Shown: in pieces, positions 52,046-63,300 of the stretch
How the letters are laid out: each line of letters starts with the position of its first letter
How positions within the stretch are numbered: position 1 is the first letter of the stretch
Source: Polynucleobacter sp. AM-7D1
Lineage (GTDB): Bacteria; Pseudomonadota; Gammaproteobacteria; Burkholderiales; Burkholderiaceae
Reading direction: 5' to 3'
NCBI RefSeq assembly: GCF_018688455.1
Contig: NZ_CP061319.1
Coordinates: 1,178,001-1,242,000 of the forward strand
DNA: 64,000 bases
Notes under the pieces: model-generated
Told to the model about the DNA's origin: nothing
The model's input: only the letters and a program-made list of their open reading frames with translations
Databases searched by the model: none
Position numbers and translations under genes: made by a program

Positions 52046-54448
52046 TTAGGCTTCTTTCTTACCCAACATTTCCCAAGTAGCCACTACGCTATCAGGATTG
52101 AGGGAGATTGAAGTAATGCCCTTGGCAACCAACCAACGCGCAAAGTCTGGGTGGTCTGAAGGACCTTGACCGCAAATACCAACATATTTGTTTTGCTTAC
52201 GGCAAGCCTCAATGGAGCGTGCAATCATGAACTCCACCGCTGGGTCGCGCTCATCAAAGTCAATTGCCAGCAATTCCATACCGGAGTCACGATCTAGACC
52301 CAGCGTTAACTGAGTCATATCGTTTGAACCGATTGAGAATCCATCAAAATGCTCGAGGAATTGATCTGCCAAGATGGCGTTAGAAGGAATCTCGCACATC
52401 ATGATCAGACGCAAGCCGTTGACACCGCGCTTGAGACCAAACTTCGCCATCATGTCGATCACGCGCTCAGCCTGCTTGATGGTACGAACAAACGGCACCA
52501 TGATCTCCACGTTATCCAAGCCCATGTCTTCACGAACACGCTTCATTGCAGCGCACTCTAAGGCAAAAGCTTCGCCGAAATCTGCTGATACGTAACGGGA
52601 TGCGCCACGGAAACCCAGCATTGGATTCTCTTCATCCGGCTCATAGCGTGAACCGCCAATCAGTTTTTTGTATTCGTTTGACTTAAAGTCGGACAAGCGA
52701 ACGATTACTGGTTTTGGATAGAAAGCAGCAGCAATCGTTGCTACACCCTCAACCAATTTATCTTCGTAGAACTGACGTGGGCTTGCATAGCCACGAGCAA
52801 CGCTCTCAACGGCACGCTTGAGATCAGGATCAATGTTTGGGTACTCCAATACAGCACGTGGATGTACACCAATATAGTTATTGATAATGAACTCGAGACG
52901 AGCCAAGCCAACACCGGCATTCGGAATTTGGCAGAAATCAAATGCTAACTGAGGATTACCAATATTCATGGTGATCTTAACTGGGATCTCTGGTAATACA
53001 CCACGCGATACTTCAGTCACTTCAGTTTCAATCAAGCCATCATAAATATGACCTTCGTCGCCTTCAGCACAAGAAACCGTCACCATCATGCCGTCTTGCA
53101 AATGTTCAGTTGCATCACCGCAACCTACTACCGCTGGAACACCTAACTCACGAGCAATAATCGCTGCGTGACAAGTACGGCCACCACGATTAGTCACAAT
53201 CGCGGAAGCGCGCTTCATGACTGGCTCCCAGTTAGGGTCGGTCATATCAGCAACCAAGACGTCGCCTGGCTGCACACGATCCATCTCGCTAGGATCACGA
53301 ATTACGCGAACTGGACCCGCACCAATCTTTTGACCAATCGCACGGCCTTTGGCTAGAACCTTAGAAGTGCCCTTGAGTTTGTAACGCATTTCTACCTGGC
53401 CAGCTGCCTGACTCTTCACTGTCTCTGGACGCGCTTGCAAGATATAGATACGGCCATCTTGACCATCTTTACCCCACTCGATGTCCATTGGACGACCGTA
53501 GTGCTTCTCGATGATGACGGCATATTTTGCTAGTTCAGTAATGTCGGCATCTTCCAGTGAAAAACGATTACGTTTTTCTGGAGCGACATCCACAGTCATT
53601 ACCTTCTCAGCAGAACCTGCTGGGGCGAATTGCATCTGAATTAACTTAGAGCCTAAAGAGCGACGAATAATCGCCTTCTTGTCTTGTGCCAATGTCGTTT
53701 TGAATACGTAGAACTCATCTGGGTTCACTGCGCCCTGCACTACCGTCTCACCCAAGCCGTAACTAGAAGTGATGAATACGACATCTTCAAAACCAGATTC
53801 AGTATCTAGGGTAAACATCACACCAGCTGCACCCAAGTCAGAGCGAACCATGCGCTGGATACCAGCAGATAAGGCTACTTCAGCGTGAGCAAAGCCCTTA
53901 TGAACGCGATAAGAAATCGCACGATCGTTATACAAGGATGCGAATACTTCACGAATCTTCTTCAGAACATCGTCAATACCTTCAACGTTCAAGAAAGTTT
54001 CTTGCTGTCCAGCAAATGAAGCATCAGGCAAATCTTCTGCAGTTGCAGAAGAGCGCACTGCAAAAGAACCTTTGCTAGAATCATCTAATTTCTTAAATGC
54101 TGTACGAATCTCCTCGTCAAGACGCGGTTGAAACGGGGCAGTTTCAATCCAGCCGCGGATCTCTTTACCAGCTTCAGCTAGAGCACGCACATCATCAATA
54201 TTGAGATTCTCTAAACGCTTCTGAATGCGCTCAGTTAAATTGTTGTGTTCTAAGAAATCACGAAATGCTAATGAGGTAGTTGCAAATCCAGTTGGTACAC
54301 GAACTCCTGTGGAGGACAACTGAGAAATCATCTCACCGAGTGAGGCATTTTTACCGCCGACTGACTCAACATCGGTCATTCGGAGTTGCTCAAAAGGCAA
54401 AACATAGGCATTTGCTACATCGTTACTTTGTTGCTGTTGGTTGGACAT
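52046..54448 (-). CDS. ppsA: Phosphoenolpyruvate synthase (pyruvate, water dikinase)
   Basis: Makes phosphoenolpyruvate from pyruvate and ATP for gluconeogenesis. The 800-residue product starts [22 protein letters not shown] and has the N-terminal ATP-grasp region ([11 protein letters not shown]), the central phosphohistidine in [15 protein letters not shown], and the C-terminal PEP-binding domain ([28 protein letters not shown]). The frame is open 91 residues further up, but that part would overlap ppsR and lacks similarity. Divergent from ppsR, which controls it. Confidence 0.97.
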   Translation of the reverse strand: MSNQQQQSNDVANAYVLPFEQLRMTDVESVGGKNASLGEMISQLSSTGVRVPTGFATTSLAFRDFLEHNNLTERIQKRLENLNIDDVRALAEAGKEIRGWIETAPFQPRLDEEIRTAFKKLDDSSKGSFAVRSSATAEDLPDASFAGQQETFLNVEGIDDVLKKIREVFASLYNDRAISYRVHKGFAHAEVALSAGIQRMVRSDLGAAGVMFTLDTESGFEDVVFITSSYGLGETVVQGAVNPDEFYVFKTTLAQDKKAIIRRSLGSKLIQMQFAPAGSAEKVMTVDVAPEKRNRFSLEDADITELAKYAVIIEKHYGRPMDIEWGKDGQDGRIYILQARPETVKSQAAGQVEMRYKLKGTSKVLAKGRAIGQKIGAGPVRVIRDPSEMDRVQPGDVLVADMTDPNWEPVMKRASAIVTNRGGRTCHAAIIARELGVPAVVGCGDATEHLQDGMMVTVSCAEGDEGHIYDGLIETEVTEVSRGVLPEIPVKITMNIGNPQLAFDFCQIPNAGVGLARLEFIINNYIGVHPRAVLEYPNIDPDLKRAVESVARGYASPRQFYEDKLVEGVATIAAAFYPKPVIVRLSDFKSNEYKKLIGGSRYEPDEENPMLGFRGASRYVSADFGEAFALECAAMKRVREDMGLDNVEIMVPFVRTIKQAERVIDMMAKFGLKRGVNGLRLIMMCEIPSNAILADQFLEHFDGFSIGSNDMTQLTLGLDRDSGMELLAIDFDERDPAVEFMIARSIEACRKQNKYVGICGQGPSDHPDFARWLVAKGITSISLNPDSVVATWEMLGKKEA

Positions 54449-54554
54449 AAAATACTCTCTAAAGATAAGGAAACTGGTCGAGCGGCCGAATACAATACGG
54501 CATACTTCATTAACTGCATATTGTAGTGCTGACCACGACTGATAGGCCAATCTC

Positions 54555-55382
54555 ATGTCTACCCAAACCCGCATTGTTTTTATTGTTTCAGACGGTACCG
54601 GCATTACCGCCGAGAACTTCAGCCAATCGATTTTGGCCCAATTTGAGGCCACTTTTAAGCACATTCGGGTGCCTTTTGTGGATAGCCCTGAAAAAGCGCA
54701 TGACGCGGTTTCTAACATCAATCAGGCTGCCGTCAAATACGGAGTTCAGCCTATCGTTTTCACCACTTTGGTGAATCCAGACCTTAATCAGATTGTCGGT
54801 AAGGCTAATGGCTTGATTCTGGATATGTTCCAGACTTTTGTGGCACCTTTGGAGCAAGCTCTAGGGGTCAAATCGACCCATGCCATGAACCGCCTTCACC
54901 ACAATGCCGATACCGAAGCCTACAAAAACCGCATTGAGGCTATTAACTACTCCCTAGCCCATGATGATGGTCAGTCAAACAAGAACCTTGCTGAGGCTGA
55001 CGTCATTTTAGTGGGCATCTCCCGAGTGGGCAAAACGCCAACCAGTCTTTACCTGGCAATGCAATACGGTATGAAAGCAGCGAACTACCCTCTCATTCCT
55101 GAAGATTTTGAACGGGGGCAATTACCAAAGGATTTAATCCCCTATCGCAATAAGATTTTTGGCTTAATGATTGATGCTGAACGTTTATCGGAGATTCGTA
55201 ATGAGCGACGCCCAGGCAGTAACTATGCCAAGCTAGAAAACTGTCGCTATGAAATCAATGAAGCCACCGCCATGATGAAAAAAGAATCTATTCCTTGGGT
55301 GGCTACAACGAGTAAATCGATTGAAGAGATTGCCACCACCGTATTGCAATCCATTAAGTCAGATAAAACAATTCTAGGCTAG
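54555..55382 (+). CDS. ppsR: PEP synthase regulatory protein (kinase/pyrophosphorylase) PpsR
   Basis: Bifunctional ADP-dependent kinase and Pi-dependent pyrophosphorylase that inactivates or reactivates PEP synthase. The 275-residue protein starts [16 protein letters not shown] and has the P-loop [20 protein letters not shown] near residue 153 (in part). It lies divergent from ppsA, its target, with 106 bases between, a conserved arrangement in betaproteobacteria. Confidence 0.95.
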   Translation: MSTQTRIVFIVSDGTGITAENFSQSILAQFEATFKHIRVPFVDSPEKAHDAVSNINQAAVKYGVQPIVFTTLVNPDLNQIVGKANGLILDMFQTFVAPLEQALGVKSTHAMNRLHHNADTEAYKNRIEAINYSLAHDDGQSNKNLAEADVILVGISRVGKTPTSLYLAMQYGMKAANYPLIPEDFERGQLPKDLIPYRNKIFGLMIDAERLSEIRNERRPGSNYAKLENCRYEINEATAMMKKESIPWVATTSKSIEEIATTVLQSIKSDKTILG

Positions 55383-55412
55383 TCTTTTATTGGCTTTACT
55401 TAGCATCATTGT

Positions 55413-56237
55413 TTAACTACGGCGCACTCGAACCGTTTCAAATAAGCAGATCGCTGCTGCCGTAGAAACATTCAGGGATTCAACTCTTGGATCAATCGGA
55501 ATGGATACGCCCTTGGCTTGAGCCATCAGGTCTTCAGAAACGCCCTGCCCTTCACTTCCCATCACCCAAGCAACTGGATGAATCAATACCTTAGGCATAT
55601 TGAAGAGATCAAGCTCACCATCGGCAGTAGCAGCGAGTAAAGGCGCTGTTACCGCGCTCAGCACTTGCGGGGTTGACCAACCCTCATACAGATCTAGCAG
55701 ACGATGTGCGCCCATCCCAGCACGCAATACTTTGCTTGACCAAAGATGGGCACAACCCGTTAATGCAATGACTTGAGTAAAGCCAGCCGCTGCAGCAGTG
55801 CGTAAGATCGAGCCCACATTCCCCGCATCCTGAATACGATCCAAAATAATCACATCGCCAGAAATCGTCGCAACTGATTTTTGGGGATTTAATGCAGACT
55901 CCGGGAGATCTAGTAAGCCCGCAATCTGGGGAGCATTGACCAAATCACTGAGCAAGTCCCACAAGCCTTTATCCAGCTGATAAACCCGAGTATCAGGACA
56001 AATTTCTACATGGTCATAAACGGCTTGCGCAATTTCTGGGTTTTGCAAACCTAACTCTGAGGTAATTAAGGTCTTGAGCCCTGGATTACCCACCCAGGTT
56101 TGCACTAAATGGATGCCTTCCAGCAAAGCCTGACCGCAAGCAAATCTGGCCTTCTGACCTTTGGGGCCAGTAGCTTGTAATTGACGAATTTCCTTAAACA
56201 GGGAATTGTCTTTTGAGCTAATAAATTCCATTTTCAT
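55413..56237 (-). CDS. SpoU/TrmH-family RNA methyltransferase
   Basis: 274-residue 2'-O-methyltransferase of the SPOUT class. The N-terminal RNA-binding part (KDNSLFKEIRQLQ, FACGQALLEGIHLV) is followed by the knot motifs LDRIQDAGNVGSILRTAAAAGF near residue 130 (in part), LAATADGELDLF, WVMGSEGQGVSEDL and SLNVSTAAAICLFE. The target RNA cannot be told. It follows rnhB by 11 bases at the end of the envelope-gene run. Start 56237 or 56231. Confidence 0.9.
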   Translation of the reverse strand: MKMEFISSKDNSLFKEIRQLQATGPKGQKARFACGQALLEGIHLVQTWVGNPGLKTLITSELGLQNPEIAQAVYDHVEICPDTRVYQLDKGLWDLLSDLVNAPQIAGLLDLPESALNPQKSVATISGDVIILDRIQDAGNVGSILRTAAAAGFTQVIALTGCAHLWSSKVLRAGMGAHRLLDLYEGWSTPQVLSAVTAPLLAATADGELDLFNMPKVLIHPVAWVMGSEGQGVSEDLMAQAKGVSIPIDPRVESLNVSTAAAICLFETVRVRRS

Positions 56238-56248
56238 AGTTGGGATTA

Positions 56249-56839
56249 TCAGCTATGCAGAGCTAAGACATTGCGAACAGGGGAAAAGCTCCGACGATGC
56301 TGATCGCAGGCGCCAAACTCTTTAAGAGCAGCAAAGTGCGCTTCTGTTGGATATCCCATATGTTGAGCAAAGCCATACTGGGGATGTAACTCATGTAAGG
56401 CCATCATTTGACGATCACGCGTGACTTTAGCCAAGATTGATGCTGCTGAAATCGCCGGCTCTTTGGTATCACCCTTCACAATAGCTTCTGCTGAGATTGG
56501 AAGCTCAGGACAGCGATTGCCATCGATTAGAGCTTTATCTGGCCAGCCACCCAAACGTGTGGTGAGATCTTCAATTGCACGGCGCATTGCGAGCATCGTC
56601 GCTTGCAAAATATTAATCTCATCAATCTCAGCTGGACTCGCTTCGCCGATACCCCAGGCTTTTGCCTTGAGCTGAATTTGCTCAAACAGAAACTCGCGTC
56701 TGGCGGCTGATAACTTCTTAGAATCTTTTAATCCAGCAATAGGGTTCTCGGGATCAAGAACAACAGCGCCGGCAACAACCGCCCCCGCTAATGGGCCACG
56801 CCCAGCCTCGTCAATACCACATACCCAAATCATGCTCAC
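56249..56839 (-). CDS. rnhB: Ribonuclease HII
   Basis: Cleaves RNA in RNA-DNA hybrids and removes misinserted ribonucleotides. The 196-residue protein has the DEAGRG motif with Asp10 and Glu11 and the later acidic residues in [12 protein letters not shown] and STRDRQM-like KVTRDRQMM. Its start overlaps the lpxB stop by ATGA. Position after lpxB is standard for betaproteobacteria. Confidence 0.95.
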   Translation of the reverse strand: MSMIWVCGIDEAGRGPLAGAVVAGAVVLDPENPIAGLKDSKKLSAARREFLFEQIQLKAKAWGIGEASPAEIDEINILQATMLAMRRAIEDLTTRLGGWPDKALIDGNRCPELPISAEAIVKGDTKEPAISAASILAKVTRDRQMMALHELHPQYGFAQHMGYPTEAHFAALKEFGACDQHRRSFSPVRNVLALHS

Positions 56840-58038
56840 ACAGTGGTCCGATTTTTACTAGCAGTAATTGTTTGTGCCACAGCCTGCGCAACCAATAAAC
56901 CTGTTGGTCTACGCAAGGTCTCGTGCATTTCTGCAAAACGGGTTTTTAGCTGGGCAACTTTATTGGGCTTATTTAACCAATCGACTAAGGCATCAGCTAA
57001 TTTGTTTGGAGTCGCATCATCTTGCAGAAGCTCGGGGACAACGAACTCGCCACAGAGAATATTCGGTAAACCCACGTAGGGCAAGTAACCCTGTCGCTTC
57101 ATAATCTGTGCGGTTAACCAAGGTACCTTGTAGGAGATCACCATCGGCTTTTTCCAGAGTGCAGCCTGCAATGTTGCAGTACCACTGGCAATGAGGACGA
57201 CATCGGCAGCCTCAAGTACTGCATCAGCCTCACCATCAATCAGATAAATTTTGAGGTCAGGATTTTTATCTAGGGTATTTTTTAATTGCGCCTCAAGCGG
57301 CTCTCGTAAGCGCGGTGTAGCAACCGGAATAACAAAATGAATCGCCTGGCCCGGCATCAGCTTCGTGAGCTCTGCCATCGTCTCAAAAAAGACGGGTGCA
57401 ATAAGTTCAATTTCTGAACCGCGACTACCCGGTAGAACAGAAACCACGATTCCATTTAATGTATTGACTGGCAGGCTTAGGATTTTTTCTATCCTTTGCT
57501 TAGCCATTACTGGATTTGGTTCTAGCGGAATCTCACTTGCTAGAGGATGACCAACATAAGTTGCGCTAATGCCAGCACGTTCATAAATCTCAGTTTCAAA
57601 GGGAAAGATGCAGAGCATGCGCTCTACTGCTTGCTTAATCTTCGTAATACGCCCTGCTCTCCAAGCCCAAATCGAAGGAGAAACAAAGTGCAAAGTTGGA
57701 ATGCCTGCTTTACGCAAAGCTAACTCGACACCCAAATTGAAATCCGGCGCATCAATACCCAAATACACATCAGGGCGACCTTCACCAGTGAGATTGCTGA
57801 TGAGCTCCTTACGTAGTTTTAGAATGGCGGGCAGTTGCTTAATAGCCTCAACGTAACCGCGAACACTGAGTGTCTCCATTGGCCAATCTGAGCGCAGACC
57901 TTGCTCCTGCATACGAGGGCCACCAATGCCATAAACCACTAGATTAGAAGTATCAGGGATCTGCTTTAGCGCACTCAATACTGGCGCTGCCAGCAAGTCG
58001 CCCGAGGGCTCTCCGGCAACACAAGCAAGTTTGGACAC
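56836..58038 (-). CDS. lpxB: Lipid-A-disaccharide synthase LpxB
   Basis: Joins UDP-diacylglucosamine and lipid X to the lipid A disaccharide at the inner membrane. The opening [20 protein letters not shown] is the family N-terminus, and [15 protein letters not shown] and [21 protein letters not shown] (in part) follow. I chose the GTG at 58038, directly before SKLACVAG; the ATG at 58089 adds 17 unrelated residues and would overlap lpxA by 41 bases. The product is then 400 residues. Confidence 0.94.
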   Translation of the reverse strand: MSKLACVAGEPSGDLLAAPVLSALKQIPDTSNLVVYGIGGPRMQEQGLRSDWPMETLSVRGYVEAIKQLPAILKLRKELISNLTGEGRPDVYLGIDAPDFNLGVELALRKAGIPTLHFVSPSIWAWRAGRITKIKQAVERMLCIFPFETEIYERAGISATYVGHPLASEIPLEPNPVMAKQRIEKILSLPVNTLNGIVVSVLPGSRGSEIELIAPVFFETMAELTKLMPGQAIHFVIPVATPRLREPLEAQLKNTLDKNPDLKIYLIDGEADAVLEAADVVLIASGTATLQAALWKKPMVISYKVPWLTAQIMKRQGYLPYVGLPNILCGEFVVPELLQDDATPNKLADALVDWLNKPNKVAQLKTRFAEMHETLRRPTGLLVAQAVAQTITASKNRTTV

Positions 58039-58048
58039 TCGATTGACT

Positions 58049-58846
58049 CTATCGAATAATGCCGCGTGTAGAGGCGGCAATAAAGTCATGGAATTCTGTT
58101 AGCTTCTCTGCAGTAGCGGCATCAGATACGCTAGCCAGAGCCATCTTCTGAATCTCTACCTTAGCCTCTTCGAAACTTAGGCTATCCTTGTAGAGAACTT
58201 TATACGCCTGACGCAGCGCAGAAATCGTTTCACTGGAGAAACCACGGCGCTTCAGCCCTTCCACATTAATGCCATGTGGAGAAGCCTTATCACCTGCAGC
58301 AATCACAAATGGTGGAATGTCTTGTACTAACGCAGAAGCACCACCCAACATAGCGTGTTGGCCGATACGGACAAACTGATGCACGCCTGACATGCCACCC
58401 ATGATTGCCCAGTCACTTACCTTCACATGACCAGCAATTTGCGCGTTGCTCGAGAAAATCGTGTGATTGCCGATTTGGCAGTCATGCGCAATGTGCACAT
58501 ATGCCATGATCCAGTTGTCATCACCAATGCGGGTAATACCTTCATCCTGAGATGTACCAGTATGGATAGTCGTGAACTCACGAATCGTATTGCGGTCACC
58601 AATAATGAGTTGTGTTGGCTCGCCACGGTATTTCATATCCTGAGGGGCGCCACCAATAGCCGCAAAGTGTGCAAAATTATTCTCTTTACCGATCGTGGTG
58701 TAACCCTCGATCACAGTATGCGAACCAATCTTACTGCCAGCGCCAATTTTGACATTTGGTCCAATAACAGAATATGGACCAATCTCTACATCACTAGCGA
58801 TCTCAGCCTTGCTATCAACTACAGCGGATGCATGAATCCGAGTCAT
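58049..58846 (-). CDS. lpxA: UDP-N-acetylglucosamine acyltransferase LpxA
   Basis: First step of lipid A synthesis, adding a hydroxyacyl chain from ACP. The 265-residue product is built from hexapeptide repeats ([20 protein letters not shown] onward, in part) with the catalytic histidine in the [15 protein letters not shown] block, then a helical C-terminus. The ATG at 58846 shares one base with the fabZ stop (TAATG). The upstream start at 58873 lies inside fabZ. Confidence 0.96.
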   Translation of the reverse strand: MTRIHASAVVDSKAEIASDVEIGPYSVIGPNVKIGAGSKIGSHTVIEGYTTIGKENNFAHFAAIGGAPQDMKYRGEPTQLIIGDRNTIREFTTIHTGTSQDEGITRIGDDNWIMAYVHIAHDCQIGNHTIFSSNAQIAGHVKVSDWAIMGGMSGVHQFVRIGQHAMLGGASALVQDIPPFVIAAGDKASPHGINVEGLKRRGFSSETISALRQAYKVLYKDSLSFEEAKVEIQKMALASVSDAATAEKLTEFHDFIAASTRGIIR

Positions 58847-59295
58847 TACGCGCCTTTCGTACGAACAGCACAAGTAATATTTGCTTCAGCAGCAAGTTCA
58901 CCGTCAACAGTGGCTTGCACTTGAAACTTGTATATACCAGCTCGTTCACGCTCTAGCTTAGCTGTCATGATCAGCTGGTCACCAGGCAATACTGGTTTCT
59001 TAAATCGGGCACCATCAATACCGGCAAAATAGTAAATGGCATTTTCTTCGCGTACTTCTGAAAAGGTCAGAAGTGCAGCGGTTTGAGCAAGCGCCTCAAT
59101 AATTAGAACGCCTGGCATTACCGGAAAATCTGGAAAGTGCCCCTGAAAGAATGGCTCGTTCATGGTGACATTCTTAAGCGCAGTAATACTCTGACGAGGC
59201 TCAATCTCTAACACGCGATCAACCAATAAAAATGGATAGCGATGAGGCAACAACTTCAAAATTTGATTGATGTCGATAGCGATGGGTTTGCTCAT
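58846..59295 (-). CDS. fabZ: 3-hydroxyacyl-ACP dehydratase FabZ
   Basis: Dehydrates 3-hydroxyacyl-ACP in fatty acid elongation. The 149-residue hot-dog protein has the catalytic His in [12 protein letters not shown] and Glu in [12 protein letters not shown], plus [13 protein letters not shown]. It lies between lpxD and lpxA, competing with LpxA for the same hydroxyacyl-ACP pool. Confidence 0.97.
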   Translation of the reverse strand: MSKPIAIDINQILKLLPHRYPFLLVDRVLEIEPRQSITALKNVTMNEPFFQGHFPDFPVMPGVLIIEALAQTAALLTFSEVREENAIYYFAGIDGARFKKPVLPGDQLIMTAKLERERAGIYKFQVQATVDGELAAEANITCAVRTKGA

Positions 59296-59344
59296 GTGTT
59301 TACCTACTGGATAAAGTTTCTAATTTTTGAATGTGGTGACGAAT

Positions 59345-60400
59345 TTATTTAGATTTATCTAATAATCGTAAGCGTTGACGTATTTTATCGAGGCCGCGCA
59401 AAATGGCAGCATTTTTCTCCCAGGCGCCATGTAGCATTGAAGGATAAACGCCTGTGTAATGCTGGCCTGGCTCGGTAATAGAACGAATAATCGAGGTATT
59501 TCCAGAAACCGTAGTTTTATCAGCAATAGTGAGATGACCTGCAAAATTAGCCGCACCGCCAATAATGCAGAAGTTACCAATTTTGGTGCTACCTGAGATA
59601 GCTGCGCAACCCGCGATCACACAACAGTTACCCACCACCACGTTATGGGCGATCTGAACTTGGTTATCAATCTTAGTTCCACTACCTATGATGGTGTCAC
59701 TCATGGCGCCACGATCAATCGTCGTAGACGCACCAATCTCAACATCATTACCAATCACTACAGCACCAGTTTGAGGAATCTTGACCCACTCGGCGCCGGT
59801 TGCAGAAAAATCAGGAGCAAAACCAAAGCCGTCTGCACCAATCACAGCACCACTGTGAATAATGCAACGCTCACCAATAGTAGTCTCCGAATAAATCGAG
59901 ACATTGGGGTAAATTAAAGTGTCGCTTGCAATGGCGGAATTTCTAGCAACTGAAGTATTGCCTAATAAGCTAACACGCTCACCCAATTTCACGCCAGGGC
60001 CAATTTGTACAAATGGTCCGATATGACATGAATCTGGGATATTTACAGATGGGTCTACTGCGGCACTTGAGTGCACACCAGGAGCATAAATTGGCGCAGA
60101 TGCTTTCGCAAAATGCTGCGCCATTCTGGCAAAAGTAGCGTAGGGATTTTTGGAAACAAAATACACGCGCCCCACTGAGTTGCTTCCGGGATTTGCCTGA
60201 AGGAAGTCTGCGTCAGCTTGATTAACAATCAATCCACCAGCAGCACTATCACTAGCCTGTTGACGGTATAGCGGATTTGAGAGAAAGGAAATCTGGCTGA
60301 CTTGGGCTCGCTCGAGAGGAGCGAGACCCTGAAGCACGAGGGAGCCATCCCCCACCAAGCTTACTTGAAACTGTTCGGCCAGCTCGATGGCGGTGGGCAT
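59345..60400 (-). CDS. lpxD: UDP-3-O-acylglucosamine N-acyltransferase LpxD
   Basis: Third step of lipid A synthesis. The 351-residue protein has an N-terminal uridine-binding domain (about 1-100; [15 protein letters not shown]), then hexapeptide repeats ([18 protein letters not shown]) with the catalytic His in [10 protein letters not shown], and a C-terminal helix. It follows skp by 5 bases. Confidence 0.96.
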   Translation of the reverse strand: MPTAIELAEQFQVSLVGDGSLVLQGLAPLERAQVSQISFLSNPLYRQQASDSAAGGLIVNQADADFLQANPGSNSVGRVYFVSKNPYATFARMAQHFAKASAPIYAPGVHSSAAVDPSVNIPDSCHIGPFVQIGPGVKLGERVSLLGNTSVARNSAIASDTLIYPNVSIYSETTIGERCIIHSGAVIGADGFGFAPDFSATGAEWVKIPQTGAVVIGNDVEIGASTTIDRGAMSDTIIGSGTKIDNQVQIAHNVVVGNCCVIAGCAAISGSTKIGNFCIIGGAANFAGHLTIADKTTVSGNTSIIRSITEPGQHYTGVYPSMLHGAWEKNAAILRGLDKIRQRLRLLDKSK

Positions 60401-60405
60401 AAAAC

Positions 60406-60933
60406 TTACTTGAGACTATTCAAAGCCTTGATGACATCATCAGTTACATCAACCTTAGGATTGGCATAGGCTGGATCTTGAATAATGACATCAATTTTTC
60501 TTTGGTCAGCAATTTGCTTGAGGGCTTGATTTGCTTTTTCAGCAATCTTGGCGCGCTCTTCAAAATTACGCTGATTCAGATCTTCCGTGTACTCACGTTG
60601 TTTGCGCTGCAGTTCACGATCTTGGTCAGCCAGCTCGCGCTGACGACGAACACGATCCGCCTCAGACATCACTGCTGAGTCGCGATCTAATTTTTCTGCT
60701 GCAGCTTTAATTCTTTCAGCGCTACTACGAATCTCATTCTGACGCTTCATAAACTCATTTTGCAACTTAGTCTGACTTGCTTTAGCCATATCCGATTCGT
60801 TGAATACTTTTTCAACGTTCACAGCTGCAACACGAGTGCCGGCATCTTGCGCAAATGCCTGAGGCAAAGCGATTAGTGAAGAAACAGCAATTAAGCCGTA
60901 TTGAATCCATTTTGAAGATTGACGAAGCTTCAT
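60406..60933 (-). CDS. skp: Periplasmic chaperone Skp/OmpH
   Basis: 175-residue chaperone that keeps outer-membrane proteins soluble on their way to BamA. A signal peptide (to about residue 30, [11 protein letters not shown]) is followed by [17 protein letters not shown] and a long charged coiled coil (about 40-135). The ATG at 60933 has AAGGA eight bases upstream; the TTG at 60951 is the alternative. It lies 18 bases after bamA. Confidence 0.94.
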   Translation of the reverse strand: MKLRQSSKWIQYGLIAVSSLIALPQAFAQDAGTRVAAVNVEKVFNESDMAKASQTKLQNEFMKRQNEIRSSAERIKAAAEKLDRDSAVMSEADRVRRQRELADQDRELQRKQREYTEDLNQRNFEERAKIAEKANQALKQIADQRKIDVIIQDPAYANPKVDVTDDVIKALNSLK

Positions 60934-60951
60934 AAAACTTTCCTTAAACAA

Positions 60952-63300
60952 TTAAAACGCTGTACCAACTTGGAACTGCAAACGCTGAATATTATCCGTT
61001 GGTAACGACTTGATTGGAATACCGTAACTGAATTTTAGCGGGCCCAGTGGTGATATCCATGATAAACCTAAGCCATAAGAATATCGCAAGACGAGATTGA
61101 TGTTTTCGTTATAAACGTTACCGCCGTCTACGAAACCAAATACGCGGAGGGTTTTATCAACGCCAGACCCAGGAACTGGGACGGTGTACTCAACGTTGCT
61201 GACAATTTTGGACTGACCGCCGGTAGGTTGATTCAGGCCGGTATAGGTATTGACGTAGGTAGGTCCAAGTGATCCTGGAGCATAGCCTCGAACAGATCCA
61301 ATTCCACCCACATAGTAGTTTTTGGTAATCGGAAATGGGTACTTGCCGTATGCCTCACCATAACCAACTTCACCATTAAAGGACAGGATATTGCCCTTTG
61401 AGAAGGAGTGATATTTTTGATACTGACCAAACAAACGATAGAACATCATATTTCCAACCGGTGTACCTAATTCAGCATTCAGCTGCTGCAAGGAACCTGT
61501 TGATGGAATCAGCGTGCTATCTCGACCATCACGTGACCAACCAATTGTGATTGGAACGTTGTAAGTATTGAGTGTTGCAGGATAGCCTGGGGCAGCAATG
61601 CCATAGTCCTGCATGTAATTCAAATATGGTGTTGGCGTATTAATACTGGATTGGATTTGGAATACTTCAAATCCAGTACCGAAGAAGACTCTATCTACTT
61701 CGGTGTAGGGAACGCCAAACTTGATATTCGAACCAACAGATTTAATTTGGTAATCAGGGTCACCGGTGTAGTACAGCGGCTTAGATGAGCGGTAGTACAA
61801 ATCGGTGAAGCGGCTAATACCATCCTCAGTGAAGTAAGGGTCATAGTTTGATAAAGCCAAACTTTGATTAATCTTACCGAGGGAGAAATTCAAGCCCACT
61901 GCCGTACCAGTACCGAAGGCATTCTCTTGATTAATACCAGCAGAAAGAATCAACTTCTCAGTGGATGAGAAACCGGCACCCAGAGTAATTGCGCCAGTTG
62001 GCTTCTCGGTGACCTTCACGTTCACGTCAACCTGATCAGCAGATCCTGGAACATCTTGCGTAGATACATCAGTCTCCGTGAAATAACCCAAGCGGCCCAA
62101 ACGTTTTTTCGATAAATCAATCTTTTCACTGTCGAACCAGGCACTTTCAAACTGGCGCATCTCGCGACGAATTACTAGATCACGAGTCTTGGCATTACCG
62201 GTAACATTGACTTGACGAACATAGACGCGACGACCTGGATCAACCACCAGAGTCAAATCCACTTCACTTAGTTCACGACGAATGTCTGGTTGTGGATTGA
62301 TGGTTGCAAACGCATAACCATATGAACCTAGAATTTCAGCAATCGCTTTAGTACTCTCAGTCAACTTAGCAGATGAGAAGGTGTCGCCAGGCTTAAGACT
62401 TACCAACTGAATTAACTCAGCCTCTTTGCCCAATAAGTCACCAGCTAAACGCACATCTTTTACTGTGAATTTATTACCCTCACGGATACTAATTGTCAGA
62501 TAGATGCCTTTTTTATCAGGGGTAATAGAAACCTGGGTGGACTCAATAACAAACTCAAGGTAACCACGATTGAGATAGTAGGAGCGAATATTCTCCAAGT
62601 CGGCCGTGAGCTTTTGCTTGGAATACAAATTGTCTTTGCTATACCAAGAAAGCCAGCCACCAGTTTTCAACTGCATCTGGCTCTTAAGGGTGCTCTCACT
62701 GAACACCTTATTGCCAATAAAATTGATCTCTTGGATCTTAGCTACAGGACCTTCATCGATATTGAAATAAATCGCCACTTGATTACGCTCTACTGGGGTA
62801 ACGGTTGCAACTACTTCAGCTGCATACATACCTTTACCAACATACTGGCGCTTCAGTTCTTGTTCAGCTTTATCAATCAAAGCCTTGTCATAGAAACGAG
62901 CTTCAGCAACCCCAACGGCTTTGAGTGACTTCCGAACTACCTCTACATCAAACTCCTTCATGCCAGTAAATTCAATCCGGGAAATAGTAGGACGCTCTTC
63001 AACGATCACAATCAAAACATTACCCTGAGCCTGAATTTGCACATCTCGGAAAAAGCCAGTGCTGTAGAGTGCCTTAATGGCCTCAGCACTCTTCTCTTCG
63101 GTAAAGGTATCGCCTACCTGAACTGGAAGGTAGCTAAATACAGTGCCTGGCTCCACTCGCTGCAAGCCTTCGATTCGAATATCTTTAATGACAAAGGTAT
63201 CGGCTGCTTGTGCGTTTATACAAAAACCTGCCGCAACAATCAGAACGACTTGAGCAATAAATCGAGTTAGGGAGCGAAAAGAAGGTATCAAAAAATTCAA
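60952..63300 (-). CDS. bamA: Outer-membrane protein assembly factor BamA
   Basis: 782-residue core of the BAM complex. A signal peptide (ending near AQA, residue 32) precedes five POTRA domains (about 33-440) and a 16-strand barrel. The conserved VRGYAPGSLGP of loop 6 is near residue 675, and the last strand ends with a C-terminal Phe (QFQVGTAF), as required for barrel insertion. It overlaps the end of rseP by four bases. Confidence 0.97.
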   Translation of the reverse strand: MNFLIPSFRSLTRFIAQVVLIVAAGFCINAQAADTFVIKDIRIEGLQRVEPGTVFSYLPVQVGDTFTEEKSAEAIKALYSTGFFRDVQIQAQGNVLIVIVEERPTISRIEFTGMKEFDVEVVRKSLKAVGVAEARFYDKALIDKAEQELKRQYVGKGMYAAEVVATVTPVERNQVAIYFNIDEGPVAKIQEINFIGNKVFSESTLKSQMQLKTGGWLSWYSKDNLYSKQKLTADLENIRSYYLNRGYLEFVIESTQVSITPDKKGIYLTISIREGNKFTVKDVRLAGDLLGKEAELIQLVSLKPGDTFSSAKLTESTKAIAEILGSYGYAFATINPQPDIRRELSEVDLTLVVDPGRRVYVRQVNVTGNAKTRDLVIRREMRQFESAWFDSEKIDLSKKRLGRLGYFTETDVSTQDVPGSADQVDVNVKVTEKPTGAITLGAGFSSTEKLILSAGINQENAFGTGTAVGLNFSLGKINQSLALSNYDPYFTEDGISRFTDLYYRSSKPLYYTGDPDYQIKSVGSNIKFGVPYTEVDRVFFGTGFEVFQIQSSINTPTPYLNYMQDYGIAAPGYPATLNTYNVPITIGWSRDGRDSTLIPSTGSLQQLNAELGTPVGNMMFYRLFGQYQKYHSFSKGNILSFNGEVGYGEAYGKYPFPITKNYYVGGIGSVRGYAPGSLGPTYVNTYTGLNQPTGGQSKIVSNVEYTVPVPGSGVDKTLRVFGFVDGGNVYNENINLVLRYSYGLGLSWISPLGPLKFSYGIPIKSLPTDNIQRLQFQVGTAF

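Noticed and set aside
54449..54721. 91-residue upstream extension of PEP synthase
   Set aside because: It overlaps ppsR on the other strand, has no similarity to the family, and MSNQQQQ at 54448 is the natural start.
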